Below, in pieces: positions 33,634 through 42,766 of a stretch of DNA of 64,000 nt. The DNA is from Algoriphagus terrigena DSM 22685 (lineage in GTDB: Bacteria; Bacteroidota; Bacteroidia; Cytophagales; Cyclobacteriaceae). The stretch spans positions 1 to 64,000 of the forward strand of contig NZ_AUBW01000004.1 in the NCBI RefSeq assembly GCF_000429445.1, in the 5' to 3' direction. Position numbers and translations under genes: made by a program. The notes below the pieces were generated by a model. That model had not been told where the DNA came from. It saw nothing but the letters and a program-made list of their open reading frames with translations, and made no database searches. Each line of letters opens with the position of its first letter. Position 1 is the stretch's first letter.

Positions 33634-35286
33634 TCAATTGAGCAAGAGCTCCTTGGCACTCTCTACCGCAGAAGCTGACGGATTGGCCCCCGCGATCATC
33701 TTTGCAAGTTCTTCCACTCGTTCGTCTGGTGCCAAAAGCCTGATTTTGCTGACGGTCTTATCTGAGGAATTGTCCTTGTACACAAAGTAATGTAAGTCGC
33801 CTTTTGCTGCTACTTGGGGTAAATGAGTGATGCAAATCACCTGATGTCTCGTGGCAATCTCTTTCATCATTCTCACCATTTGGAGGGCTACCTCTCCCGA
33901 AATTCCGGTATCGATTTCGTCAAAAATCAGTGTCGGTAGCGCCATCTTATCCGCCATCAAATACTTGATCGCAAATAGTAATCGGGAGAATTCACCGCCG
34001 GAAGCCACCTTTTTCAAGGCTTGGGGAGTACCGCCTTTATTTGCAGAAAAGAGCAGTTCGACCTCATCCAATCCGGCAATGGAGGGAGAAGCAACTTTAT
34101 GCTCGAGCTGAATCTTCGCATTCTCCATTCCCAGACCGGCGAGAAGTCCCTGAAGCTCGTTTTCGAAGGGAGCAAAACAGTTTTTACGTTTTTGAGTCAA
34201 GATTCCACCGGCAGCTACCATCGCATCCTGAGCTTCCTTCAGCTCGACCTCTGCTACGGACAGACTTTCATCCAGATTCTGAAATTGGAATACTTTATCT
34301 GCAAGTCCGCTCTCAATCGTCATCAGCTCTTCCACCGAATTCACTCCATGTTTTTTTTGAAGTTGGTAGATTCTGCTCAATCGATCACGGATTTTGTCCA
34401 GTTTCTCAAAGTCGATTTCAACCTTGCTTTCTTCGTTGCCAAGGGAATCTACCACATCTTTCACCTCGATCAGGACGCTTTGAAAGCGCTCCCTCAGTTC
34501 AGAAAACTTGTGTGCCAGACGCTCCAAGCTTTGCATTCCATGCAGAATCTGCCCCATCCCTTGAACTACCCCAAACTGTTCTTCTTGAAACAGATCCAGC
34601 ATTTCGTTGATCTTGAGTTTGATTTCCTCGGCGTTTTCAAGGACCTCTTGAGTCGACTCCAGTTCCGACTGCTCGTCAACGACAAGAGACAGCGAACTCA
34701 ATTCATCCAGCTGAAATTGATTGAAATCGGCTTCCTTCTTTAGTTCAATGGCCTTTTGTCGCAGCTCTTCGTAACTGGCTTTGGCTTTTCTGAAAGCTTT
34801 AAAGGTTTTCTGATATTCCATCAACTCCGGTTGGGTCTGCGCATAGGCGTCAACCAAAGCCAACTGATAGCTTCCTTCTCCGAGCTGAAGCGTGTCGTGC
34901 TGGGAGTGTACGTCCATCAATTTGGCGCCAAGGGTCTTCAGGAAATCGAGCAAGACGGGCGTATCATTGACAAAAGAGCGTGACTTCCCTCCAGGGCTGA
35001 TTTCTCTCCTAATAATGCAGGTTTCCTCATAATCGAGCTCTTCCTGCTCAAAAAACTCCCGAAGGCCGTATTCTCCGATTTCAAAAAGACCTTCGACGAC
35101 ACACTTTTTATCTTCGTGAAGCAGGACTTTGGTATCGGATCGATTGCCAAGTAGAAGCCCGACGGCCCCCAGCATGATGGATTTTCCGGCACCGGTTTCA
35201 CCTGTAATCATACTCAGCCCACTGCTGGGTTGCATGTGTAGTTGATCGATCAGGGCGTAATTTGAGATGCTAAGCGATTTGAGCAT
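33634..35286 (-). CDS. recN: DNA repair protein RecN
   Basis: 550 residues with SMC-like architecture: Walker A GETGAGKS (29-36), coiled coils from about 150 to 370, the ABC signature VASGGEFSRLLFAIKYL, Walker B TLIFDEIDTGISGE and H-loop ICITHLPQVAAKGD. RecN acts in double-strand-break repair by holding DNA ends together. Starts at ATG 35286, 39 bp after the PorD-like gene. Confidence 0.96.
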   Translation of the reverse strand: MLKSLSISNYALIDQLHMQPSSGLSMITGETGAGKSIMLGAVGLLLGNRSDTKVLLHEDKKCVVEGLFEIGEYGLREFFEQEELDYEETCIIRREISPGGKSRSFVNDTPVLLDFLKTLGAKLMDVHSQHDTLQLGEGSYQLALVDAYAQTQPELMEYQKTFKAFRKAKASYEELRQKAIELKKEADFNQFQLDELSSLSLVVDEQSELESTQEVLENAEEIKLKINEMLDLFQEEQFGVVQGMGQILHGMQSLERLAHKFSELRERFQSVLIEVKDVVDSLGNEESKVEIDFEKLDKIRDRLSRIYQLQKKHGVNSVEELMTIESGLADKVFQFQNLDESLSVAEVELKEAQDAMVAAGGILTQKRKNCFAPFENELQGLLAGLGMENAKIQLEHKVASPSIAGLDEVELLFSANKGGTPQALKKVASGGEFSRLLFAIKYLMADKMALPTLIFDEIDTGISGEVALQMVRMMKEIATRHQVICITHLPQVAAKGDLHYFVYKDNSSDKTVSKIRLLAPDERVEELAKMIAGANPSASAVESAKELLLN

Positions 35287-35325
35287 GGACTGGAAAACCT
35301 TTGAACAAAGCTAAAAAAAACGGGC

Positions 35326-36228
35326 TTAGCTTCTCAGTAGCTCGTTGTACTTTCTGGCGTTATTTGGATCAACTTCCAGAAGCAATTTCACAGCCTCATC
35401 ACGGATTTCAAACGGCGCGTTTTTCAGAATCTCGGCAATCTCATCTGACTTGGCGTCCACAAAAGAAATCGTGAATATGCCATTGGGCTGTAGTTTGTTG
35501 GCTTCAGCAACCATCCTGATGGCCTCCAGGATGTTCTTGTAAGCCGTCTCGGGATCGACCTGCACCAAATCCATTCCCTGGCGATGGTAGAGGTAGTAAG
35601 CGTCGCGTATTGGCGAATAAATCGGTGAGACAAAAATATCATTGATCAGCCAGTAGCGGCTTCTCCGGTCTGACTGGCTTTGAACCCAGCCAGCCCTACC
35701 CGACTGTTGGGCATTGTTGACGATGTCGTTGGCAGCTTCGAAAAAAGGGTCCCCACCTCGGCTGGAGAAGGTATCGTAGTCGATCCCCATAGCGATGTGG
35801 GCATAAAATGCCAAAAGAGAGCTGATGTTGTTCAGAAACGTAAATCTGTTGAACTCCAGCGGCTGTGACTCGATGTATTCAAACGTCCAGTTTCTGTCGG
35901 CATAGTTGAAAATCAAAGACTCATAATTGGTGCCATATACTGGCCGGACGACCTGCACCTGTACGGTGGCATTGTACACGCCGACCTGCGGCACCTCGTT
36001 GATCGTGATCAGCAGATTTCCTTTGATCCTTTCCTCGGGACGGAACTCATCGTCTGTCCAGGACCGACCGTTGAGAAACTGCTCAAAACTGGTCTTCATT
36101 TGAGTGAAAATATTCGTATTCTGGATCCTAGAGCGGTCACTGTTGATGATGACGGTGAAATCCAGCTCCTGGGCCTGAATCCCCTGGGCAAAAAAGAATA
36201 GCACTACCAGCAGCCTGAATCTTGTCAT
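35326..36228 (-). CDS. porD: PorD-like (DUF4835) protein, type IX secretion-associated
   Basis: 300 residues with signal peptide RFRLLVVLFFFAQGIQAQ. The DUF4835 family shows as ELDFTVIINSDRSRIQNTNIF, FEQFLNGRSWTDDEF, RIKGNLLITINEVP, LEFNRFTFLNNISSLLAFYAHIAMGIDYD and FFEAANDIVNNAQQSGRAGW. The family is named PorD in the T9SS literature; the gene typically lies near coaBC and recN, as here. Its exact part in secretion is not settled. The frame extends to 36288, but 36228 puts the signal peptide first and leaves 28 bp after coaBC. Confidence 0.85.
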   Translation of the reverse strand: MTRFRLLVVLFFFAQGIQAQELDFTVIINSDRSRIQNTNIFTQMKTSFEQFLNGRSWTDDEFRPEERIKGNLLITINEVPQVGVYNATVQVQVVRPVYGTNYESLIFNYADRNWTFEYIESQPLEFNRFTFLNNISSLLAFYAHIAMGIDYDTFSSRGGDPFFEAANDIVNNAQQSGRAGWVQSQSDRRSRYWLINDIFVSPIYSPIRDAYYLYHRQGMDLVQVDPETAYKNILEAIRMVAEANKLQPNGIFTISFVDAKSDEIAEILKNAPFEIRDEAVKLLLEVDPNNARKYNELLRS

Positions 36229-36256
36229 GAGCCTAAAATAGGGAAAATTCCAGAGC

Positions 36257-37465
36257 TCAAATCCAAACAGGGGCCTTTTTGATCTCATCCAAAATCATTT
36301 CCGCGACTTCGGATTTCAAAACAAGACCAGAGTCTGTCATCCGCCCATCCTGATGAATGATTTTTACCCGATTGGTATCGTGCTGAAATCCCGCGCCCGT
36401 ATCTCTGGCAGAATTCAAAACTATCAGATCGAAGTTCTTCCTTTCCAACTTGCCTTTTGCGTGCTGCTCCTCATTCTCCGTTTCGAGAGCAAAGCCGACA
36501 TGGATCTGGCCGGGCCTTTTCACCTTCCCAAGTTCCAAAGCGATATCCACATTCTTTTTTAGCAAGATGGACATCTCCGCATCATTCTTTTTGATCTTCT
36601 CCGGAGCCACCTGGGCAGGTGCGTAGTCCGCTACAGCTGCCGCAAAGACGCAAAAATCCATTTTAGGATGGAGTTCTTGAGCCGCGCGGTACATGTCGTC
36701 GGCTGACTTCACATTGCGAAGATGGAAATCGGATGGATTGAGAGGAAGTGCTATGGGGCCAGCCACCAAGAAAACTTCGGCTCCTCTCGATTTGAATGCA
36801 TTGGCTATCGCCAGTCCCATCTTGCCGCTGGAATGATTGCTGATAAACCGCACCGGATCAAGCGCCTCTTGGGTCGGGCCTAGGGTGATGAGTACCTTTT
36901 TCCCCTGAAAGTCTTTTTTCCGGGCGAAAAAGATCTCCACCTGTGCCAAGATATGCTCCGGCTCCATCATTCTTCCCTGGCCCGAAAGACCGCTGGCAAG
37001 CTCACCGCTTTCGGCATCCAATAGGGTATTTCCAAAGGAGCTTAACCTCTTGAGATTAGCCCGGACTGCTGGATGTTGATACATATCCAGATCCATCGCC
37101 GGAGCTAGCATCACTGGACAGCGGGCTGAGAGGTAGGTGGCGGCGAGCAGGTTGTCGCAGAGTCCGTTGGCAAATTTTGCCAAGGAATTCGCGCTCAGTG
37201 GAGCGACGACAAAAAGATCAGCCCAAAGGCCAAGCTCCACGTGATTGTGCCATTCGCCTGTTTTCTTATCAGAGAAATCCGAAAAAACCGGGCGCTTGGA
37301 CAGCGTGGCCAAAGTGAGTGGGGTAATAAAATCAAGAGCTGAAGTGCTCATGATGATTTGCACTTCAGCTCCGGATTTGATGAGCAAGCGGGTCAGATGG
37401 GCAGACTTATATGCAGCAATGCTGCCAGTCACTCCCAATAGTATCCGCTTCCCCTGCAGGTTCAT
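36257..37465 (-). CDS. coaBC: bifunctional phosphopantothenoylcysteine decarboxylase/phosphopantothenate-cysteine ligase
   Basis: 402 residues, two domains. CoaC (1-185) has the flavoprotein start LLGVTGSIAAYKSAHLTRLL, active-site HNHVELGLWADLFVVAPLSANSLAK, the PAMDLDMYQHPA substrate clamp. CoaB (190-400) has VLITLGPTQEALDPVRFISNHSSGKMGLAIA and the KIKKN loop (PEKIKKNDAE). Together they make 4'-phosphopantetheine in coenzyme A synthesis. Only 5 bp separate it from rpoZ. Confidence 0.96.
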   Translation of the reverse strand: MNLQGKRILLGVTGSIAAYKSAHLTRLLIKSGAEVQIIMSTSALDFITPLTLATLSKRPVFSDFSDKKTGEWHNHVELGLWADLFVVAPLSANSLAKFANGLCDNLLAATYLSARCPVMLAPAMDLDMYQHPAVRANLKRLSSFGNTLLDAESGELASGLSGQGRMMEPEHILAQVEIFFARKKDFQGKKVLITLGPTQEALDPVRFISNHSSGKMGLAIANAFKSRGAEVFLVAGPIALPLNPSDFHLRNVKSADDMYRAAQELHPKMDFCVFAAAVADYAPAQVAPEKIKKNDAEMSILLKKNVDIALELGKVKRPGQIHVGFALETENEEQHAKGKLERKNFDLIVLNSARDTGAGFQHDTNRVKIIHQDGRMTDSGLVLKSEVAEMILDEIKKAPVWI

Positions 37466-37470
37466 GGAAA

Positions 37471-37785
37471 TTATTCGGCGCTTTCTGGCTCAGGAAAACG
37501 GAAATAAACTTTTCCATCCATAAATTCCTCCATCGCCATGGTAGATGGCTTTGGCATACGCTCGTAAAACTTGGAGATTTCGATTTGCTCTTTGTTTTCA
37601 AACACTTCCTCAAGGTTGTCGACCGTGGACGCAAACTCAGAAAGTTTGTTGTTCAGCTCTTCCTTGAGATTGGTAGAGATTTGCTTTGCACGCTGTCCCA
37701 CAATATGGAGAGACTCGTAGATGTTGCCGGTTTTGTCAGCGACTTTGTCAAGGTCTCTTGTTATGATGGATGGGTTGATAGCCAT
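37471..37785 (-). CDS. rpoZ: DNA-directed RNA polymerase omega subunit
   Basis: 104 residues. The RpoZ/Rpb6 core is NIYESLHIVGQRAKQISTNLKEELNNKL, followed by the Bacteroidota-type tail ending with KPSTMAMEEFMDGKVYF. It assists assembly of RNA polymerase. It sits between bamD and coaBC, the conserved order in this phylum, and probably shares their transcript. Confidence 0.92.
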   Translation of the reverse strand: MAINPSIITRDLDKVADKTGNIYESLHIVGQRAKQISTNLKEELNNKLSEFASTVDNLEEVFENKEQIEISKFYERMPKPSTMAMEEFMDGKVYFRFPEPESAE

Positions 37786-37811
37786 ACTATTTTTGGTTAT
37801 GTTTTTCTAAA

Positions 37812-38741
37812 TTATTTATTCTCTTCGTTAGACTTGGTCTCGGCAGCCACTTTCGCCTCGGCATCAGCTGCTATCTTCGCTTGCGCAGCAGCATTCCTGT
37901 CAGCATATTCTTTTTTCAGCTTGAGATGAGCGTCCAGTTCCTTTCGGGTATCGCTTTCATACTCCTTCACATCGCCCATGTATTGGCTGCTTGGATATTT
38001 TCTATAAAACGTACTGGCAAATCCCAGGGCGTTATTGAGTCGTTCTTCCTTTTTGTCGAAAGCGGAATTCTCCGCGTAGCCAAAACCTACCTCCACCAGC
38101 TTATAGGCCAGTTCCTCGTTATGCTTACTTTCTGGATAGTCTTTTGCAAAGTTCTGGAAATTGATAATGCACGCACGGTAGAAGTCGCCGGGAAACAAGC
38201 CGTCTTTCAACCTATAGTACATTTCCGCTTCGCTGAAAGCCTTTTGCTCAAACCTTCCTTCCAAATCCGTCAACATCTCCATCGCTCGTTCATAGCTCGC
38301 CGAGGCTGGAAATCTGGTCACAAACTGCTGAATCGCTGCTACCGCTTCCCGGCTGCTTTGCTGATCCAAGTTGTAATCCGGCGCATCAAGATAAAGCGAG
38401 TAGGCGTTCATGAAGAGTGCTTCCTCAGCTAGGGGGCTTCTGTTGTAGGTACGGTAGAAGGTACTGAAATATCCTGCTGCCTCGATGTATCGCTTGGTCT
38501 TGAAGTGGCAATTAGCATAGTTGTACTCGGCCAGTTCCGCCTTCTCGGACCCTTTGATTACCGGCAATACTTTTTCGTACAGGATGATTGCCTTGCCGTA
38601 TTCCCCTTCTTGATAGTACTTGTTGGCTCCGTTGTAGAGCTCCTCCCAGTTGGTACTTTTTTCCAGTTTGGAAAAAGGCCCACAGGACGCTATCAGAAAC
38701 AAAAGGGAAAGAAAAAGGAGGGATTTGGATTGCATACTCAT
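37812..38741 (-). CDS. bamD: outer membrane assembly lipoprotein BamD
   Basis: 309 residues. Lipoprotein signal (LLFLSLLFLIASC) leads into TPR-like helical repeats: NWEELYNGANKYYQEGEYGKAIILYEKVLP, YNYANCHFKTKRYIEAAGYF, EEALFMNAYSLYLDAP, and KLVEVGFGYAENSAFDKKEERL. The C-terminal 60 residues are a Lys/Ala/Glu-rich coiled tail. It works with BamA in barrel insertion. A TTG at 38747 and ATG codons at 38741 and 38735 are possible starts; the predicted transcription start near 38749 leaves only a very short leader, favouring 38741 or 38735. Confidence 0.92.
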   Translation of the reverse strand: MSMQSKSLLFLSLLFLIASCGPFSKLEKSTNWEELYNGANKYYQEGEYGKAIILYEKVLPVIKGSEKAELAEYNYANCHFKTKRYIEAAGYFSTFYRTYNRSPLAEEALFMNAYSLYLDAPDYNLDQQSSREAVAAIQQFVTRFPASASYERAMEMLTDLEGRFEQKAFSEAEMYYRLKDGLFPGDFYRACIINFQNFAKDYPESKHNEELAYKLVEVGFGYAENSAFDKKEERLNNALGFASTFYRKYPSSQYMGDVKEYESDTRKELDAHLKLKKEYADRNAAAQAKIAADAEAKVAAETKSNEENK

Positions 38742-38752
38742 TTTCAAGACCG

Positions 38753-38783
38753 CAAATATACGGGTAAATTGTTCGTATTCAAA
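38753..38783 (-). promoter_or_regulatory. promoter of the bamD-rpoZ-coaBC-porD-recN-fabI run
   Basis: Minus strand: TTTG (38783-38780), 19-base spacer, TATATTTG (38760-38753). It matches TTTG-N19-TAnnTTTG completely. Transcription should begin near 38749, only about 8 nt ahead of the ATG at 38741 (14 nt ahead of 38735). Confidence 0.65.
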
Positions 38784-38802
38784 TGCCTAATTTAGGCGGG
38801 GA

Positions 38803-39513
38803 TTACTTCTTGACTTGTAGCTTTTTGGTGACTACGTTCTTATTGTCAACAAATAGTGTGTAGAAATAGACTCCTGGTTGAAAGTCCGTTACGTTGATCA
38901 CCAAGGATTTTCGCTCGGGATCCAGGTCGTATTCAGCAATGGGATTGCCTATAAAGCTGTTGATTGCGATTTTAGCTTTCGCTTTTGGATTGACCAGTTC
39001 ATAATCCAATTGCGCGATTCTGTTGCTGGGATTCGGGAAGATTTCGCTCAGGGTGATGTCTTTGTGAAGGAAATCCGTACTTGACCCGTTGGCCACTTCG
39101 TACCTTGCTTCAACGACGAAGTTTTCGCGAATATTTTCAGCATTGACAAAAAACAAATCGAAACTGCCTCTTGTCTCTGCTATGCCCATTTCAAACTCAA
39201 GATAGAGGTCGGTAAAAATCTCCCCTGGAGCCAGCTTCACAGAGATCTTTGCAAGATCTTTTTTAGGATCAAAGCACTGATCGTTCAGACAAACCTTCAC
39301 TTTCTGCGAGGAGCCCACACTGCCTCTGACATTTTTAAGAAAGTAAGTCTTGGTCTGATTGGATTCGTTTTGAAGAATGACGGTTTTGCGCTGGGAAGAC
39401 CCGATGTCTCCGGAAAAATCCACCGCCTCGCTTAGCACACGCACCTGCTGCGCGCCCGCCAAAAGGGGCGCCGAAAGCATCAGCCATGTGAAAAATCTAA
39501 ATAAGGACTTCAT
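38803..39513 (-). CDS. secreted protein with T9SS type A sorting domain
   Basis: 236 residues from ATG 39513 (a TTG at 39525 is also in frame). Signal peptide FFTWLMLSAPLLAGAQ is followed by an immunoglobulin-like domain resembling DUF1573/ASPM-type repeats (VDFSGDIGSSQRKTVILQNESNQTKTYFLKN). The C-terminal type IX sorting domain is LSEIFPNPSNRIAQLDYEL, IAINSFIGNPIAEYDL and FQPGVYFYTLFVDNKNVVTKKLQVKK. It should be exported through the T9SS and anchored or released at the surface. This gene makes T9SS use in the organism concrete. Its own role is unknown. Confidence 0.87.
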   Translation of the reverse strand: MKSLFRFFTWLMLSAPLLAGAQQVRVLSEAVDFSGDIGSSQRKTVILQNESNQTKTYFLKNVRGSVGSSQKVKVCLNDQCFDPKKDLAKISVKLAPGEIFTDLYLEFEMGIAETRGSFDLFFVNAENIRENFVVEARYEVANGSSTDFLHKDITLSEIFPNPSNRIAQLDYELVNPKAKAKIAINSFIGNPIAEYDLDPERKSLVINVTDFQPGVYFYTLFVDNKNVVTKKLQVKK

Positions 39514-39570
39514 GTAAAACTTCAATCAATAGCGGCTGTATAATGGTTTCTCGGGTATTTAATATACGCA

Positions 39571-39599
39571 CAAAATTACTTTTTTGATTCCCGATACAA
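39571..39599 (-). promoter_or_regulatory. promoter of the T9SS cargo gene
   Basis: Minus strand: TTG (39599-39597), 18-base spacer, TAATTTTG (39578-39571), 57 bp upstream of the ATG. The -7 matches TAnnTTTG; the spacer is one base short of typical. Confidence 0.45.
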
Positions 39600-39606
39600 T
39601 AAAATT

Positions 39607-39630
39607 GTGGGTTAATTGTTGTTAACCCAT
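39607..39630 (-). terminator. possible weak terminator after the OstA-like gene
   Basis: A perfect 8-bp stem TGGGTTAA / TTAACCCA (39608-39629) with 6-nt loop lies 18 bp past the stop of the OstA-like gene. The following minus-strand sequence is AATTTTATTG, only a modest T tract, so termination would be weak. Confidence 0.35.
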
Positions 39631-39647
39631 CCAAAAATCCCAAGCCC

Positions 39648-41315
39648 TTAAAAACTCTCCTTTTGCTGCTCCGTGGTCAACGGCTTTTTCGGCGTTACAA
39701 GTCCCGATTTTTTAAGTTTTTCCTGTATTTGTTCATCGGTCGGCATCTCTAATTCCACCTCGGGATCATTGAATAAATTTTCTGCCTCAGGGTCGATTTC
39801 CACGGGTTTCCGCCATTTATCTATCACCGCGCGATCAGGTTTCTCTCCGACTCTCCATCGAAAGCCCTCCAACTGGGAAGATTTCTCATCGATCATCTGC
39901 ACGGGGATAAACCTCCCGTCTGGCCTGATTCCAAAATTTGCCCGCTGGATCACACCGTCCAGAAAAGTTATCTTGATGTTCGCGCTCAAGATCCGGTTGA
40001 TCCCTTGCTTCAGGGTATCTGCTTCCAGCGCAAAATAGAGCGACTCCCCGTTACCCTGGATATCGAGCGTGGCTATTTGCCCTTCTTTGAAGTAGCCCGT
40101 CATCGTCCTCCCTTTCATCTGATTGTGATTGAGCAGCGTGTCTGTCATGATCGCAAAAGCTTTGTCTTTCATAAAAACCCGATCTAACTGCTCATTTGCA
40201 ATATAAATAACCATCGAATCCGCAACGATCTGACTTTTCCGATCCCACATCACTGGGTCATTAAACAGCCGGATGGAAGAGTCCGAATAGTTATACACCA
40301 AGGAATCCGCTATTCCAGCCAAGTCGGTTTTCGTCAGTTTGACCGACCGAAAGGCCAGGAGATATTTAGCAGTGTCAGCCTCGCTGTCATGCGAGATGAG
40401 CGTGTCTGCCGTCATGAACAGCGTATCCACCTCGAAATATTTCCTCACCAGTGCATTGCCGTGCACCAAGCTGTATTTGCGGTCTTCCCAATACTTCCCG
40501 TCATCCCCAAAGACCTCCACCTGTCGTTCCTTATTCAATACGCGAACGTCTTCTTTCCCTTCGTAATAGGCCAGTCCCTCATCGTAAAACAATTCCTGAG
40601 CCTTGATCCGACTTTCCTCCGTCTCCACGATCCCATCAAAAAACCGAAACTGCTTCTGTTGGGTATCGTAAAAGCTACCCTTTTGGGCATCCAGTTTATA
40701 TCCCTCTTTAGAAACAATATTCGTCAGGCCGATCGTCTCGGATGTTTTGGGTATGGTAAGGTAGACCAAGTGACCTGTCTTCATCGTATAGTCCGGATTG
40801 ACCAACACCACATCCTGGCGGAAAGTGATCTTTTCAACGTTGACCTCATATATCCCTCTCTCGCTCGTAAGCACATTGGTGGAGTCCACGACTCTCCCTC
40901 CATTGAAATAGGTGGCAATATTCTGCTCTCGATTGTAGTCCAAGTAGTCTGTGTGAAGGGTGGTCTCTTGATTGGTAAAGACTACATTTCTCCGAAGCTT
41001 CGCCAGCTTAGTATTCCCGTCGTATTCAGCATAGGCACTGGTCGTGGTGATGGGATCTTTGACATCCTGAATCCTGACTTTTCCAAAAAGCCGCGCTCGG
41101 TTTTCAGCCCGGTAAAAGTGCGCTGAATCACAAAAAATGAGTGAATTCTGATGCTTCATCTCTACATTTCCAAGCAAACGCTCAAATCCCGCTCCGCTCT
41201 CCAGCAGGTCTGCATGATTTATCTCCAGCGTAGAGGACTCCTGTCCAAAGCTTTTACCGAAAATCGAAACAAAAAGAAAAAAGAAAACTAAGCTATAGCG
41301 AAAGCGAATGTTCAT
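39648..41315 (-). CDS. OstA-like protein (LPS transport/organic-solvent tolerance family)
   Basis: 555 residues with a signal peptide (RYSLVFFFLFVSIFGKSFGQ). OstA/LptA repeats of beta-strands are seen: LEINHADLLESGAGFERLLGNVEMKHQNSLIFCDSAHFY, then RARLFGKVRIQDVKDPITTTSAYAEYDG. The middle continues the same jellyroll-like pattern with VRVLNKERQVEVFGDDGKYWEDRKYSLVHG. It lacks the large LptD barrel. By family it would form part of the periplasmic bridge carrying LPS. A minus-strand TAATTTTG lies just upstream (41340-41333), with no clear -33. Confidence 0.85.
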   Translation of the reverse strand: MNIRFRYSLVFFFLFVSIFGKSFGQESSTLEINHADLLESGAGFERLLGNVEMKHQNSLIFCDSAHFYRAENRARLFGKVRIQDVKDPITTTSAYAEYDGNTKLAKLRRNVVFTNQETTLHTDYLDYNREQNIATYFNGGRVVDSTNVLTSERGIYEVNVEKITFRQDVVLVNPDYTMKTGHLVYLTIPKTSETIGLTNIVSKEGYKLDAQKGSFYDTQQKQFRFFDGIVETEESRIKAQELFYDEGLAYYEGKEDVRVLNKERQVEVFGDDGKYWEDRKYSLVHGNALVRKYFEVDTLFMTADTLISHDSEADTAKYLLAFRSVKLTKTDLAGIADSLVYNYSDSSIRLFNDPVMWDRKSQIVADSMVIYIANEQLDRVFMKDKAFAIMTDTLLNHNQMKGRTMTGYFKEGQIATLDIQGNGESLYFALEADTLKQGINRILSANIKITFLDGVIQRANFGIRPDGRFIPVQMIDEKSSQLEGFRWRVGEKPDRAVIDKWRKPVEIDPEAENLFNDPEVELEMPTDEQIQEKLKKSGLVTPKKPLTTEQQKESF

Positions 41316-41450
41316 AAGTTCTGAGATGTCCGCAAAATTAGCAGAAAGCTGGGCATTGCTGTATTTGGTTCAAGTTTTTGCCGAAAATGTAAGTCCTCCA
41401 AGCCCTACCAAACCTAGAACAATTCTCAAAGAAAAGCCTATTTTTGATCG

Positions 41451-42764
41451 ATGCTTGATGCTTTTCTCTCTCAAACCCGTACTCTTTTAGATCCGAAATC
41501 CACTTACCTCTTAGCTTGCAGCGGGGGAATGGACAGCATGTGTCTGGCCACGCTTTTGGTCGAGGCCGGCATTCCCATCGAGATCGTTCACGTCAACTTT
41601 CAGCTTCGGGGCAAGGAAAGCGAAGGAGACCGCGAATTTGTCCAAAGCTGGGCAGAAAGCCGCGGCATTCCCTTTCACCTCAAGCTAGCGGAGACCGAAT
41701 CGGTTGCCAAGTCTCAAGGGATTTCAATTCAGATGGCCGCCAGAGAAATTCGTTACCGTTTTTTCGAAGAAATCCGGGCGTCCCGAAACCTCCAAGGAAT
41801 CATCCTCGCTCATCATCAGGACGATCAATTGGAAACGATCTTTCTCAACTTGCTCCGCGGCACCGGTATCGAGGGTATCTACGGAATGGGGGAGCGAAAA
41901 GGTTGGTTGATCCGTCCGTTGCTGAGTTTTTCCAGAGTAGAGATCCGAGACTTTATGTCTGACAATCAGCTGTCGTGGAGAGACGATAGCTCCAATGCCA
42001 AGGATGAATACAAACGAAACAACCTCAGAATCAACGGACTTCCGGCGATCTATGGGCTCGAACCGGATGCAAGAAAAAACCTCCTGACCAGCTTCAGCAG
42101 ACTAAAAGACACCGGAAAAGCATTCAGCGGTCTTTTCGAAATCTGGAAAAAAAACGAAATCCGGGAGGAACACCCCTTTCAATTTCTGCCTTATTCCGCG
42201 ATCCAGAACCAACCCGGTGCGTCGACGCTTCTCTACTTTTGGCTGCGTCCTTTTGGCTTCAACTCAGATCAGGCACAATCCATCGCCGATTCGCTGACCC
42301 GTCCCGTAGCAGGAGCGGTGTTTAAAAGCGGCGAATTTTTGGTTCATTTTGATCGAAATGAACTGGTCCTCGCGCCTGAACCAAAAAGCTTTAAACCGGT
42401 CAGCCTGGACCAAAATACCAGCAATCTTGAACTTCCCGAGGGAGCTTACCAGCTAACCCGGCAAGATTACCCCACTCAGTTGGACAAAAACCCACTTAAC
42501 GCGCAACTCGACGAATCCAGACTGGAGTTCCCTCTGGAAATCAGAACCTGGCAAGAGGGCGACCGCTTCGTGCCGTTGGGAATGAGTTCGTCGAAAAAAA
42601 TATCTGATTTTCTGGTCGATATTAAAATGCCCCTCGCTAAAAAACCGACCGTAAAAGTCCTAGTTTCAGGTGGGGAAATCGCTTGGGTGCTCGGTCTGAG
42701 AATTGCCGATTGGGCCAAAATTACTCCGGCGACCCAACACATTCTGTATTTCAAAAAACATTGA
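41451..42764 (+). CDS. tilS: tRNA(Ile)-lysidine synthetase TilS
   Basis: 437 residues. N-type ATP pyrophosphatase P-loop LLACSGGMDSMCLATLL near residue 22, VNFQLRGKESEGDREFV, GISIQMAAREIRYRFFEEI, LAHHQDDQLETIFLNLLRGTGIEGI and WRDDSSNAKDEYKRNNLR are all present. The C-terminal TilS domain is LEIRTWQEGDRFVPLGMSSSKKISDFLVDIKMPL. It modifies C34 of the AUA-decoding tRNA to lysidine and is essential in most bacteria. Two bp separate it from the next gene, which therefore probably shares its mRNA. Confidence 0.96.
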   Translation: MLDAFLSQTRTLLDPKSTYLLACSGGMDSMCLATLLVEAGIPIEIVHVNFQLRGKESEGDREFVQSWAESRGIPFHLKLAETESVAKSQGISIQMAAREIRYRFFEEIRASRNLQGIILAHHQDDQLETIFLNLLRGTGIEGIYGMGERKGWLIRPLLSFSRVEIRDFMSDNQLSWRDDSSNAKDEYKRNNLRINGLPAIYGLEPDARKNLLTSFSRLKDTGKAFSGLFEIWKKNEIREEHPFQFLPYSAIQNQPGASTLLYFWLRPFGFNSDQAQSIADSLTRPVAGAVFKSGEFLVHFDRNELVLAPEPKSFKPVSLDQNTSNLELPEGAYQLTRQDYPTQLDKNPLNAQLDESRLEFPLEIRTWQEGDRFVPLGMSSSKKISDFLVDIKMPLAKKPTVKVLVSGGEIAWVLGLRIADWAKITPATQHILYFKKH

Positions 42765-42766
42765 TC

